A stretch of DNA of 64,000 bases from Roseiarcus fermentans (GCF_003315135.1 NZ_QNRK01000036.1:1-64000); one strand, 5' to 3'. Positions 7,499 to 16,065 are shown, counted from the first letter of the stretch. The notes: generated by a model from the letters alone, not told the origin. Program-made: numbers and translations.

Positions 7499-10400
7499 AT
7501 GGCGTGGATCGACACGACGGACTGCGAGAACGAACCGATCCGGTACCCCGGATCGGTCATGCCGCACGGGGCGTTGCTCGTCCTGAGCGCCGACGCGAGC
7601 GCCATCGAGGCGGTCAGCGGGTCGTGCGCCGACATTCTCGGGTTGCGACCCGATCGCCTGATCGGCGCCGCTGTCCGCGACGTTTTCGACGCCTCCGCCG
7701 TCGGCGATCTCCTGAGAAGTCCTTCCCCGGGCCTGCGCTCGCCCGCGGCGCTGTCGCTGAATGGCCGCGCGCTCGCAGCCCGCGTCCATGGGAACGCGTC
7801 CGGCCGATTGCTGGTCGACCTCGAGCCCGCGGACGGCCCGCCGGCGGTAGGCTCGGACATGCTCTACGCGCTGCGGCGCGGCATCGACGCGTCGAGGCGC
7901 CTGAGCGACCTGAACGCGATCTGCCAATCCGCAGCGGAACTGGTTCGCGAGGTCACCGGCTACGACCGGGTCATGGTGTGCCGCTTCGACGCGGCGTGGA
8001 CCGGCGAAGTCGTCGCGGAAGCCCATGCGCCGGGACTGAAAGCGTATCTCGGCCTCAACTGCCCGGCCAGCGACATCCCGAAGCCGGCGCGCGATGCGAT
8101 CCGGACCATGGGCGTCCGGATGATCGTGGATGTCCAAGGCGCCCCGTCGCCGCTGCTCGGATCGGGGGAGCCCCGCTCCATCGACCTGGGGGTGTCGAGC
8201 CTGCGCAGCGCGTCCCCGGTCCAGATCCGGCGCCTGAAGGCCATGGGAGTCGGCGCGACCTTGGTCGGCGCCCTGGTTTGCGGCGACAAGCTCTGGGGAT
8301 TGGTGTCCTGCCAGCACCAGAGCGGGCCGAAATATCTCGGACCGGGCGCCCGGGACGCGCTGGCTTGGGCGTGTCAGGATCTCGCAGCCCTGCTGGACGC
8401 GACCGAGACGCGCAGACTTCGCGAGCGCGAGCGCGAGTTGGCCGCCCTTCGTCGGCATCTCCTGGCAGGCGTTCGCTCGAGCGATCTTCGGTCTCAGGTT
8501 CGCGACGGCGATCCGACGGCGCTGCTCGGCGCGGTCGGGGCGGACGGGTTCGCCCTCCTGGTCGGAGATCGCGTCGACGTCCGCGGCGTCACGCCGTCGA
8601 TCGAACGGCTCAGGCGTCTGCTACGGCTTCGCGAGGCGCGCGCGTCGGACCCGATGGTTTTCGCCTCCAGCGCTTTGGCTCGCGATCTCGGCGACGGCGA
8701 CGGCGACGACGGACTCGCCGGCGCGCTGTTCGTCTCGGATCCGCGCTTTCCCGAGGTCGCGATGGTCTGGTTTCGCCGCGAACGCCGCCAGACCATCCGA
8801 TGGGCGGGCGATCCGGATCGCCCGCATCCGGCCGGCGCGGACGGGCGCCTGGGGCCCCCCGCCTCGTTCGATCCCTTTCTGCAGGAGATTGCCGGGACGT
8901 CGCTCGACTGGACGCCGGCGGAGCAAGCCTCGGCGAGGGAACTCGGTTCGCTGATCGAGATCGAGTGTCTGCGCAAGGAGCAGGCGTTCTTCGAGGCGGT
9001 CCTGAACTCGAGCCCGGACAGCACGGCCATTCTCGACGGACGAGGCCGGATCGTCCACTCCAATGCGGCGTGGAACGAGTTTGCCGGCGCCGGCGGCGGC
9101 CCGGAATCCGCGGCGCGCCGCTTCGGCCTGGGCCGTTCGAACCTCCTCGACGTCGACGAGGACGACCTCGAACGCGAACGGGCGGAGACGGCGAGGGCGG
9201 GCGTCGACGCCGTGTCGAGGGGCGACAGAGCCTTTTTTTCCCTCGACTATCCTCGCCATTCCGCAACCGAGCGGCGCTGGTTTCAGATGCGCGTCTACCC
9301 CGTGCGGGCGCCCGGCGACGGGGTCGTGGTCGCTCACCAGGACGTGACGGAAAGCAAGCAACTCGAACTCGAGTTGCGCCAGAGTCAACAACGGTTCGAA
9401 GCACTCTATCATTCGGGGCTGCTTGGGATCACCTCCTGGAACATGGACGGCAAATTACTGGACGCAAATGACCGGTACCTCCAGATGATCGGCTACAGCC
9501 GGGACGATATGAAGGCAGGCTTGATAAATTTATTCAATATAACTCCACCAGCCTTTCGCGCTATTACACAGGAAAGCATGAAAGAACTCACGACTACTGG
9601 CGTCAATTCAAAGCCTTATGAAAAAGTATATATCCGAAAGGACGGCAGCCGGGTGCCGATCCTCATGGCTTCGGTCATGCTCGACGCCGTCAACGCCGTC
9701 GGCTTCGTGCTCGATCTCACGGCCCAGAAGAAGGCTCAGGAGGCGCTGCACGCCAGCAAGGAGCGCTTCCGCCTGCTGGTCGAGGAGGCGCCCGACGCGA
9801 TCCTGCTCTACAATTTCGACCGCGGCCAGGTCGTCGCCACGAACCGGGCCGCGGAGCGACTGCTGAGCGCTTCGCGCGACGAAATCCTCGGACGCGAATT
9901 GCGAGACTTGCTCGCGCGGGAGCAACCGGACGGGCGGCCGGCGGCGGAAACCCTCGCCGAGCACGGCCGACGCGCGCTCGCCGGCGAGGAGATCACTTTC
10001 GAGCGGCGCATTCGCCGGCTTTCCGGCGAGGAGCGACTGTGCCGCACCACCCTCGTCCGGCTTCGGTCGGACGCCCGCCTGCTGCGAATCAGTCTTCTCG
10101 ACATCACCGAGAGCAAGGCCCTCGAAATCAAGTTGCGGCAAAGCCAGCAGCGGTTCGACGCTCTCTACCGATCCGGCCCTGTCGGGGTCATGATGTCCAC
10201 CATGGACGGGCAGGTGACCGACGCGAACGACCGGTTTCTTCAGATGGTCGGCTACAGCAGGGATGACCTGGAGGCGGGACTGCTGAACTGGAAAGCGATG
10301 ACGCCGCCGGAATTCGCCGAGATAAACGCCCGAAGTCTCGCGGAGCTGAAGGACTTCGGCAGCAATCGTCTGCCCTACGAGAATGAATATATTCGAAAGA

Positions 10401-11260
10401 ATGGCTCAAGAATTCCTATTCTCATGAATATTGTCCTTCTGGATGGGTTCAACGGCGTCTCTTTCATTCTGGACTTGACAGAACGGAAGTTGGCGGAAAG
10501 ACATTCGCAGATCATTTTTGCCGAACGTATCGGAATCATGCGCAGCATGGCGGCGGGTCTGGCCCACGAAATCAATCAGCCGTTGACCGCAACGCGTTCC
10601 TTTCTGGGATCGGCGCGACAGTTGCTCGCCTTGCCGCCGGAACGCCGCCCGGTTCCCATCGAAACCGCGCTCGACGAAGCGGCCGACAACCTGACCCGCG
10701 CCGGCGAGATTCTCTCGCGTCTGCGGGAATTCATCGCGCATGGAGAACCCGACAAGAGCTTCGTGAGGCTGCACGATCTGATTCGAGAGTCGGTCGATCT
10801 GGTGGCTCAAACGGCCGGGCGGCGGGGAATCGAAATCACGCTCCAACCGGGCGCAGCGGACGACCGGACGGTCGCCGATCCTGTCCAGATCGGCCAGGTT
10901 CTCGTCAATTTGCTCGAGAATGCGCAGGAAGCCATTCACGAACCGATCCAGGCGGCGGTTGGAAAGGGGCGGGCGACAATCGTCGTCTCGACGGCCTCGA
11001 CGGAGACGCAGATCCGCGTCGATGTCGCCGATACCGGTCAAGGCCTGTCCGACGCCGTGAAGGGTCATCTGTTCGAGCCGTTCGTGACCTCCAAGGCGAA
11101 AGGCATGGGCGTCGGTCTGGTGATTTCGCGCGCCATCATCGAAGCCCACAACGGGCAATTGCGCGCCCGCTCCAATGAGCACGGCGGCGCGACCTTCAGC
11201 TTTTCGCTGCCGCTGGCGACCGAACCCGACTCGAGAGGCCGGAGCGACGACTCGGTTTGA
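7499..11260 (+). CDS. Bacteriophytochrome - multi-PAS - FixL-type histidine kinase
   Basis: A 1253-residue sensor kinase. Order: PAS_2 (about 10-105), GAF (120-300), PHY (310-490), four PAS domains (starting near 491, 629, 754 and 881), HisKA with His1023 in AHEINQPLTA, then HATPase (N box NLLENAQEAI near 1136; G boxes VADTGQGL and GMGVGL). PAS 2 and 4 are internal duplicates (SQQRF-ALY-SG, DANDR-LQM-GYSRDD). The biliverdin-attachment cysteine is kept as Cys9 (TDCENEP), and Asp192 sits in PASDIP. By eye, however, several pocket residues conserved in bacteriophytochromes are changed (see findings). The kinase core is FixL-like and a FixJ-like regulator lies convergently downstream. Located in the cytoplasm; no membrane segment is seen. 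Confidence 0.9.
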   Translation: MAWIDTTDCENEPIRYPGSVMPHGALLVLSADASAIEAVSGSCADILGLRPDRLIGAAVRDVFDASAVGDLLRSPSPGLRSPAALSLNGRALAARVHGNASGRLLVDLEPADGPPAVGSDMLYALRRGIDASRRLSDLNAICQSAAELVREVTGYDRVMVCRFDAAWTGEVVAEAHAPGLKAYLGLNCPASDIPKPARDAIRTMGVRMIVDVQGAPSPLLGSGEPRSIDLGVSSLRSASPVQIRRLKAMGVGATLVGALVCGDKLWGLVSCQHQSGPKYLGPGARDALAWACQDLAALLDATETRRLRERERELAALRRHLLAGVRSSDLRSQVRDGDPTALLGAVGADGFALLVGDRVDVRGVTPSIERLRRLLRLREARASDPMVFASSALARDLGDGDGDDGLAGALFVSDPRFPEVAMVWFRRERRQTIRWAGDPDRPHPAGADGRLGPPASFDPFLQEIAGTSLDWTPAEQASARELGSLIEIECLRKEQAFFEAVLNSSPDSTAILDGRGRIVHSNAAWNEFAGAGGGPESAARRFGLGRSNLLDVDEDDLERERAETARAGVDAVSRGDRAFFSLDYPRHSATERRWFQMRVYPVRAPGDGVVVAHQDVTESKQLELELRQSQQRFEALYHSGLLGITSWNMDGKLLDANDRYLQMIGYSRDDMKAGLINLFNITPPAFRAITQESMKELTTTGVNSKPYEKVYIRKDGSRVPILMASVMLDAVNAVGFVLDLTAQKKAQEALHASKERFRLLVEEAPDAILLYNFDRGQVVATNRAAERLLSASRDEILGRELRDLLAREQPDGRPAAETLAEHGRRALAGEEITFERRIRRLSGEERLCRTTLVRLRSDARLLRISLLDITESKALEIKLRQSQQRFDALYRSGPVGVMMSTMDGQVTDANDRFLQMVGYSRDDLEAGLLNWKAMTPPEFAEINARSLAELKDFGSNRLPYENEYIRKNGSRIPILMNIVLLDGFNGVSFILDLTERKLAERHSQIIFAERIGIMRSMAAGLAHEINQPLTATRSFLGSARQLLALPPERRPVPIETALDEAADNLTRAGEILSRLREFIAHGEPDKSFVRLHDLIRESVDLVAQTAGRRGIEITLQPGAADDRTVADPVQIGQVLVNLLENAQEAIHEPIQAAVGKGRATIVVSTASTETQIRVDVADTGQGLSDAVKGHLFEPFVTSKAKGMGVGLVISRAIIEAHNGQLRARSNEHGGATFSFSLPLATEPDSRGRSDDSV

Positions 11261-11311
11261 AGATCGAGAGCGCGCCTCCGGCGATCGAGCCCGCGCGGCT
11301 CGCGCCCGGCG

Positions 11312-11962
11312 TCATGGGTCGATCGGGACGAAGAGAAACATCCGCATCAGTTCGCGAAGGTTTCCCGCATTCATCTTGTCCATGATATGCGCGCGATGCG
11401 ATTCGACGGTTCGCGTGCTGACGCCGAGGGCGTGGGCGATCACCTTGTTTTGATGTCCCTTCAGCAGCCCGGCCAGGACGTCGCGCTCCCTTGCGGTCAA
11501 GGTCGCCAGGAGAGCCTGGCTCCGTCGCGTTTCCTCTTCGCGCACCCCGTCGCGCTCGCGACGCAGGGCCTGGCTGACCGCCTCGATCAGGACGGCGTTG
11601 TCGAAGGGCTTTTCGAGAAAGTCGACCGCTCCGAGCTTCATCGCCTCGACGGCGAGGGGAATCTCGCCGTAGGCCGTGATGACGATCGTCGGCAGGCGGA
11701 TGGCCTGCGCGTTCATCGCCTCCAGCAGATCGAGCCCGCTCATCTCCGGCATGCGCATGTCGGTAATCACGCATCCGCCCTCGTGCGGCTCGACCGCGCT
11801 CAGGAACGCCGGCGCCGAGTCATAGACGCGAACCGCATGGCCGGCGATCGTCAGCGCGAGGCGCAAGGCGGCGCGGATTCCGTTGTCGTCGTCGACGACG
11901 TGAACGAGCGAGTGGTCTTTGCCGTCGGGAAGAGGGGTGTCCATCCAAATCAACTGAAACAT
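11312..11962 (-). CDS. FixJ-like two-component response regulator
   Basis: A 216-residue regulator. The receiver domain (residues ~18-135) has the acidic pocket VVDDD, phospho-acceptor Asp in CVITDMRMPEMSG, the switch Thr/Ala in VITAYGE and Lys in LEKPFDN. The LuxR-type HTH (~150-210) reads LTARERDVLAGLLKGHQNK, GVSTRTVESHR. It converges on the phytochrome kinase with a 51-bp gap, so the two most likely form a pair. The start is uncertain: ATG at 11962 or at 11944 (MDTPLPDG), neither with a strong ribosome-binding site. The target genes are unknown. Confidence 0.88.
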   Translation of the reverse strand: MFQLIWMDTPLPDGKDHSLVHVVDDDNGIRAALRLALTIAGHAVRVYDSAPAFLSAVEPHEGGCVITDMRMPEMSGLDLLEAMNAQAIRLPTIVITAYGEIPLAVEAMKLGAVDFLEKPFDNAVLIEAVSQALRRERDGVREEETRRSQALLATLTARERDVLAGLLKGHQNKVIAHALGVSTRTVESHRAHIMDKMNAGNLRELMRMFLFVPIDP

Positions 11963-12138
11963 CCGAATCTGCGCGCCAGTTTGTCACGGCTTCGCGCTCG
12001 CGGGCAAATCGGGGCGCCGTGGTCCGCCGGTCGCCGGCCTGCCCCGGCGCCAGCTCCGCCCGCTCACGCCACTGCCGAAGACTGCCGAAGACCCCGTCGT
12101 TGACCCCGCCTCCGCCTCGCGCTAAGACGTGGTCTCAT

Positions 12139-12195
12139 CCGTGGTCATTTGAGCCGGTCGGCTTGCCGCCACGTTAAACAAGGGGCTAAAAGATC
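12139..12195 (+). promoter_or_regulatory. SAM-II riboswitch
   Basis: The segment matches the SAM-II (metA motif) aptamer: CGTGGTCATTTGAGCCGG, then CGGCTTGCCGCCACG, TTAAACAA and GGCTAAA. CGTGG at 12140-12144 pairs with CCACG at 12169-12173 to form P1, and the loop can form the SAM-II pseudoknot with the 3' GGGGCTAAA part. SAM-II switches turn off methionine biosynthesis genes at the translational level when S-adenosylmethionine is plentiful. It lies 67 bp before metZ on the same strand, as in many alphaproteobacteria. Confidence 0.9.
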
Positions 12196-12262
12196 GGGGC
12201 TCCTCACCAGTCGCCTCGTCTTACCGGCCCCGCGGGCGAACACGCGCCCGGAGAGGATGGAT

Positions 12263-13471
12263 ATGACGAGCCCGCGCGAATCCCGAGATCCGAAAACCCT
12301 GCGCCCAGCGACCCGGCTCGTGCACGGCGGCAGCCTGCGGTCGAGCTTCGGGGAAACCTCGGAAGCCCTGTTCCTCACCCAGGGCTACCTCTACGAGACG
12401 ATGGAAACGGCGGAAAAGCGCTTCAAGGGCGATGAGCCGGGCTTCATCTATTCGCGCTTCTCCAACCCGACGGTGGCGATGTTCGAGAAGCGGATGGCGC
12501 TGATCGAAGGCGCGGAGGCGGCGCGCGCGACCGCGAGCGGCATGGCGGCGGTGACCGCGGCGCTGATGGGCCAGGTCAAGGCGGGCGACCACGTGGTCGC
12601 GGCGCGCGCCCTGTTCGGCTCCTGTCTCTACGTCGTCGAAGACCTGCTGCCGCGCTTCGGCGTCGAAACGACGCTGGTCGAGGGGACCGACCTCGACCAG
12701 TGGCGGGCGGCGGTGCGGCCGAACACGAAGACCGCTTTCCTCGAATCGCCGACCAATCCGACGCTCGAGATCATCGACATCGCCGCCGTCGCCGACATCC
12801 TGCACGCGGCCGGCGCGACGCTGGTGGTCGACAACGTATTCGCGACGCCCCTCCACCAGCATCCGCTCGCGCTCGGCGCCGACTGCGTCGTCTATTCCGC
12901 GACCAAGCACATCGACGGGCAGGGCCGGGTGCTCGGCGGCGTGATCCTCGCGAGCGAGCCGTTCATCGCCGACAACATCCACAATTTCCTGCGCCAGACC
13001 GGGCCGAGCCTGTCGCCGTTCAACGCCTGGACCTTGCTCAAGTCGCTCGAGACGCTGCCGCTGCGGGTCGCGGCGCAGGCGCGCTCGGCGGCGCGGGTCG
13101 CCGACGCCCTCGCCGCCCACCCTGCGGTGAGCCGCGTCCTCTATCCCGGCCGCGACGACCACCCGCAGGCGGCGCTGGCGAAGGCGCAGATGTCGAGCGG
13201 CGGCACCATGCTGGCGTTCGAGGTCGCGGGCGGCAAGGACGCGGCGTTCCGCATGGCCAATGCGCTGACTATCGTCGGCATCTCCAACAACCTCGGCGAC
13301 GCCAAGAGCCTGATCACCCACCCCGAGACCACCACCCACCAGCGCCTCAAGCCCGAGCAGCGCGCGGCGCTCGGCATCGGCCCGGGCCTGTTGCGCCTCT
13401 CGGTCGGGCTCGAGGACACGGAAGACCTGATCGACGACCTTTGTCAGGCGCTCGACAAGGCCGCGGGCTAG
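12263..13471 (+). CDS. metZ: O-succinylhomoserine sulfhydrylase
   Basis: A 402-residue PLP enzyme of the Cys/Met metabolism family (trans-sulfuration fold). It would join O-succinylhomoserine with sulfide to give homocysteine in the cytoplasm. Seen: start SRFSNPT, ASGMAAV, ESPTNPTLEI, DNVFATP and the PLP lysine Lys215 in SATKHIDGQGR. The pattern follows MetZ rather than cystathionine gamma-synthase by overall similarity, though substrate choice cannot be proven from sequence. The ATG at 12263 is chosen because GGAGAGG lies 6 nt upstream; the ATG at 12257 abuts that site. Regulation by the SAM-II switch at 12139 supports a methionine role. Confidence 0.88.
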   Translation: MTSPRESRDPKTLRPATRLVHGGSLRSSFGETSEALFLTQGYLYETMETAEKRFKGDEPGFIYSRFSNPTVAMFEKRMALIEGAEAARATASGMAAVTAALMGQVKAGDHVVAARALFGSCLYVVEDLLPRFGVETTLVEGTDLDQWRAAVRPNTKTAFLESPTNPTLEIIDIAAVADILHAAGATLVVDNVFATPLHQHPLALGADCVVYSATKHIDGQGRVLGGVILASEPFIADNIHNFLRQTGPSLSPFNAWTLLKSLETLPLRVAAQARSAARVADALAAHPAVSRVLYPGRDDHPQAALAKAQMSSGGTMLAFEVAGGKDAAFRMANALTIVGISNNLGDAKSLITHPETTTHQRLKPEQRAALGIGPGLLRLSVGLEDTEDLIDDLCQALDKAAG

Positions 13472-13505
13472 CGGAGCGGAGCGGCGCGCGCCGGGGCGGC
13501 GACGC

Positions 13506-13766
13506 TCAATACCAGACCTTGCAGGTCGAGACCGCGCCCTCGGACCGCGCGCCCATCGCCGGCACGAAGCACTTCGCGTGGCCGACGTGCTGCTGGCCGT
13601 CCCGCGCGTAGGTGAACTTGCCATCGACCGGGCCGGGGATATCGGCGTTCGGGAACGACGTAGCGATGAACGCGTCGGCCGCCTTGCCGTTCAGGGCCAC
13701 GGGATCGGCGAAGGCGGGTTGCGCGATTGCGAGGAGCGTCGCCGCCGACAGGAGCGCAGTCTTCAT
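13506..13766 (-). CDS. Small exported protein of unknown function
   Basis: An 86-residue protein with a clear signal peptide (charged start, ALLSAATLLAIAQ, cleavage near AFA-DP), leaving about 65 mature residues with two cysteines that could form a disulfide. The mature part (FTYARDGQQHVGHAKCF, VSTCKVWY) is not one I recognise. It converges on metZ with a 34-bp gap and is transcribed alone. Probably periplasmic. Confidence 0.7.
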   Translation of the reverse strand: MKTALLSAATLLAIAQPAFADPVALNGKAADAFIATSFPNADIPGPVDGKFTYARDGQQHVGHAKCFVPAMGARSEGAVSTCKVWY

Positions 13767-13903
13767 CCCGATGCCCTGCCGCCCGTCGGCGGCCCCCCTG
13801 CTGGAAAGGTCCGGCTTTCAGGGAACCATCTCCCGACCAGCGCTGTCAACGAACGAAAGCGGACGCACGACGATCACCAACGACGTCCCGACGTCCGCCC
13901 CGG

Positions 13904-14419
13904 CTACAGATCCTTCTCCAGCACGACGAAGCCGAGGTCGTCGCGCAGCGGCGCGCCGAAGCGGTCGTCGCCGTAGGGAAACGGCTCCGTCTCGCCGGTC
14001 GTGCGATAGCCGCGCCGGACGTACCACGCGATCAGGGTTTGGCGCAGGTTGATCACGGTCATGCGGACGCGCCCGCCCCCACGCTCGCGAACCCAGTCCT
14101 CGGCGGCGGCGAGCAGGACGCGGCCGAGGCCGCCGTTCTGCCGCTCGGGCTCGATCGCGAACGATCCGAGATACCAGACGCCCGCGCCGAGCGGTTCGAG
14201 CCAGACGCAGCCGATGAACGACGGCCCCTCCACCCACTTCAGCGCCGTCGCCGCGGGCCTTCCGGCGAGATCGGCGCGGAAAGCCTCGACGGTCGTGCGA
14301 TCGCCCCCAATGTAGTCGGTCTCCACGGCCCAACTGCGCGCGCGGCCCGCGCCGCGGTAGGCGCGGTTCATCAGCGCCGCGACCGCGGGGACGTCGTCAT
14401 CGGTTATGGGGACGTACAT
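13904..14419 (-). CDS. GNAT-family N-acetyltransferase
   Basis: A 171-residue GNAT protein: N-terminal strand and helix (ITDDDVPAVAALMNRAY), core strand WYLGSFAIEPERQNGGLGRVLL with the acetyl-CoA pyrophosphate loop (QNGGLGR), and the C-terminal WYVRRGY motif. It would transfer an acetyl group from acetyl-CoA to an unknown amine. The ATG at 14417-14419 is preferred over one at 14467, because the extension is basic and without family support and a GCGAGG lies upstream of the shorter form. The adjacent non-coding DNA is repeat-derived. Confidence 0.82.
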   Translation of the reverse strand: MYVPITDDDVPAVAALMNRAYRGAGRARSWAVETDYIGGDRTTVEAFRADLAGRPAATALKWVEGPSFIGCVWLEPLGAGVWYLGSFAIEPERQNGGLGRVLLAAAEDWVRERGGGRVRMTVINLRQTLIAWYVRRGYRTTGETEPFPYGDDRFGAPLRDDLGFVVLEKDL

Positions 14420-14462
14420 GGGGCCTCGCTTGGTTTGCTGTCGACGCCTCGACCTTGCCTCC

Positions 14463-14602
14463 GTCATCGCGAGGAGCCCGAAGGGCGACGTGGCGATCCA
14501 GGGCCGCCTGCGCCGACGGCGATGCGAGTCGCGCCGACGCGGCGAAGGTTCGCGTGTGCCCCCTGGATCGCCACGTCGCTTCGCTCCTCGCGACGACGGC
14601 GA
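14463..14602. repeat. ~140-bp palindromic intergenic repeat, copy 1
   Basis: Begins GTCATCGCGAGGAGCCCGAA and ends in the near complement GCTTCGCTCCTCGCGACGAC. The inner part shares AGGTTCGCGTGTGCCCCCTG-type sequence with the copy at 16914-17055. Such terminally inverted, GC-rich units form long hairpins and are dispersed in many alphaproteobacterial genomes. Confidence 0.75.
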
Positions 14603-14644
14603 GACATTTGGCGTCCGCCGCCTCTTGAAGCGACAGTTGCTGGC

Positions 14645-14811
14645 ATGACGAGGGTCGGTAGCGCCATTTCCTGGAAGATTCCAGACTTCAAGAGCGATGA
14701 CGAGGCCGACGCCAGGCTGCGGGCGCGGACCTCACGCAATACGACCTCTCGGAGATGGAGACGGTTCGCTTCAAACTGGCGCACAAGGACGCCTCCATCA
14801 GCCGCCGCTTC
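14645..14811 (+). pseudogene. Remnant of a CopG-type (PF12441-like) antitoxin
   Basis: Frame 1 reads KIPDFKSDDEADARL from an ATG at 14645. After a frameshift near 14725 the sequence goes on as ADLTQYDLSEMETVRFKL, which is the expected continuation of antitoxins that partner BrnT-type toxins. The DNA-binding ribbon-helix-helix part that should follow is missing, replaced by unrelated sequence. It is therefore a broken, truncated antitoxin gene with no visible partner, lying between two palindromic repeats. Confidence 0.65.
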
Positions 14812-14900
14812 TGGTTGAAAAGATGCACCTCCCAAGCCATGGCGCGCCTCGGGAATGACGGGCGGTTGTCAACGCCGAGGTGGGGGCGATGACGCTTCCC

Positions 14901-15050
14901 GCCGTCATCGCGAGGAGCCCGAAGGGCGACGCGGCGATCCAGGGGCCGCCCGCGCCGACGTTGCAGCGCGGCGCCGCCCGGCAGACGGCAGACCTCGGCC
15001 CGCCCCCCTTGATCGCCACGTCGCTTCGCTCCTCGCGATGACGGCCGCTT
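14901..15050. repeat. ~150-bp palindromic intergenic repeat, copy 2
   Basis: Begins GCCGTCATCGCGAGGAGCCC and ends CTCCTCGCGATGACGGC, the same family as 14463-14602 but with a different inner sequence. It ends just before the operator-like palindrome of the BrnT-type locus. Confidence 0.75.
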
Positions 15051-15064
15051 GGGAGTTCCGAAAA

Positions 15065-15081
15065 GGTATAATTTCTATACC
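15065..15081. promoter_or_regulatory. Operator/promoter of the BrnT-CopG locus
   Basis: GGTATA-ATTTC-TATACC is a perfect inverted repeat, and it contains a -10-like TATAAT (15067-15072). This is where an autoregulating ribbon-helix-helix antitoxin would bind. It sits just upstream of the toxin-like reading frame. Confidence 0.45.
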
Positions 15082-15092
15082 AAATCGCCGCT

Positions 15093-15353
15093 GCGGAGTT
15101 CGAATTCGATCCCGAGCAGAGCGCCGCCGACACGGTCAAGCACGGCATGGATTTTGTCGAGGCGCAGGCGCTCTGGCTCGACGAGGCCCTGATCGAGGCT
15201 CCGGCGAGGACCGAGGACGAGCCGCGTTTCCTCGCCGTCCGACGCATCGCCGGCCGCTGCTGGGCGGCGGTCTTCGTCCGGCGGGGCGGGCGAACGCGGC
15301 TCATCTCGGTCAGGCGCGCCGGCAAGAAGGAGATCGAAGCCTATGAAGGCGAG
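15093..15353 (+). pseudogene. BrnT-type toxin gene, altered at both ends
   Basis: The frame reads EFEFDPEQSAADTVKHG, DFVEAQALW, PARTEDEPRFLAVRRI, TRLISVRRAGKKEIEAYEG, which is a nearly complete BrnT toxin (an RNase of the RelE-like fold). There is no ATG, GTG or TTG before the FEFDP start, so translation could only begin at ATG 15147, losing the first ~20 residues. At the 3' end the usual stop at the antitoxin overlap is absent and the frame runs on to 15599 through the antitoxin gene. It is either inactivated or has an unusual form. The antitoxin start (15343) overlaps it in the normal way. Confidence 0.6.
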
Positions 15354-15564
15354 TGGGTTCGAGCGCCGGTTCGACGCCGGCGAGGACGTGGCGGGCGACG
15401 TCGACTGGGAGAAGGCGCAGCGACCCAATCTCGCTGTCCGGCGCGTCAACGTCGACTTTCCCGCCTGGGTGGTCGAGGCGCTCGACCGCGAGGCCCGCCG
15501 CCTCGGCGTGACGCGGCAGGCGCTGGTGAAGCTCTGGATCGCCGAACGGCTCGACCGGGCGTGA
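15343..15564 (+). CDS. CopG/BrnA-like antitoxin
   Basis: A 73-residue antitoxin: N-terminal toxin-binding part (FERRFDAGEDVAGDVDWEKAQRPN) and C-terminal ribbon-helix-helix (RRVNVDFPAWVVEALDREARRLGVTRQALVKLWIAERL). In the family it neutralises the BrnT-type RNase and represses its own operon. The gene is intact and overlaps the damaged toxin frame, so it may persist as an orphan antitoxin. The palindrome at 15065-15081 is its likely binding site. Confidence 0.8.
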   Translation: MKASGFERRFDAGEDVAGDVDWEKAQRPNLAVRRVNVDFPAWVVEALDREARRLGVTRQALVKLWIAERLDRA

Positions 15565-15601
15565 GGGGACGTTGCGACATCCACCAGCTCGCGCGTTGAG
15601 C

Positions 15602-15678
15602 GTCCCTTCCCCCACCCGGGTCGCGCTTGCGCGCGCCCGGGCGCAGGCTCTTGTGGGGGAAGGACAGGATGGGGGGTC
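15602..15678. repeat. 77-bp inverted repeat, left copy, flanking the DUF559 gene
   Basis: This 77-bp sequence (starting GTCCCTTCCCCCACCCGGGT, ending GACAGGATGGGGGGTC) is the exact reverse complement of 16066-16142. An imperfect match continues outward to about 15567 (ACGTTGCGACAT). The unit is itself partly palindromic (CTTCCCCCAC near one end, GTGGGGGAAG near the other). Confidence 0.9.
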
Positions 15679-15694
15679 GCGCCATGCCTAACGT

Positions 15695-16048
15695 TTGTCG
15701 CCGGTGGCCCGCGCACTGCGTCGCGACGCGACCTCCGCCGAGCGGCGCCTCTGGAGCGGACTGCGCCGCGAACAGATCGGCGGCTTCCGCTTCCGCCGGC
15801 AGGTCATTCTCGCCGGCTTCATCGCCGACTTCGCCTGCCTCGAGGCCCGGCTGGTCATCGAAGTGGACGGCGCGACGCATTCGACCGACGACGAACGGGC
15901 GCGCGACGCCGCGCGTTCCGCCGCGATCGAAGCCCAAGGCTTCTCCGTTCTCCGCTTCACCAACGACGAGGTCTTTCGCAACCTCGACGGCGTTCTGGAA
16001 ACCATTCGCCTGAAGCTCGCCGAGTTGCGTCCGCGGATCGACGGCTAA
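15695..16048 (+). CDS. DUF559 (Vsr-fold) endonuclease-like protein
   Basis: A 117-residue DUF559 protein: ARALRRDATSAERRLW, GGFRFRRQ, FIADFACLEARLVIEVDG, HSTDDERARDAAR, FSVLRFTNDEV. The family has the PD-(D/E)xK-like fold of Vsr mismatch nicking enzymes (Asp in IADF, Glu in IEVDG). Its role is unknown; many copies occur in alphaproteobacteria. The start is uncertain: TTG at 15695 or GTG at 15704, with no ATG in frame. The whole gene lies between perfect 77-bp inverted repeats, as if carried by a small mobile unit. Confidence 0.8.
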   Translation: MSPVARALRRDATSAERRLWSGLRREQIGGFRFRRQVILAGFIADFACLEARLVIEVDGATHSTDDERARDAARSAAIEAQGFSVLRFTNDEVFRNLDGVLETIRLKLAELRPRIDG

Positions 16049-16065
16049 CCGTCGAATGACGGTGA

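Noticed and set aside
14464-15052. CRISPR-like array from the repeated GCGAGGAGC units
   Set aside because: The units are palindromic, unevenly spaced and lack uniform spacers, and no cas gene is in the window. They are intergenic hairpin repeats.
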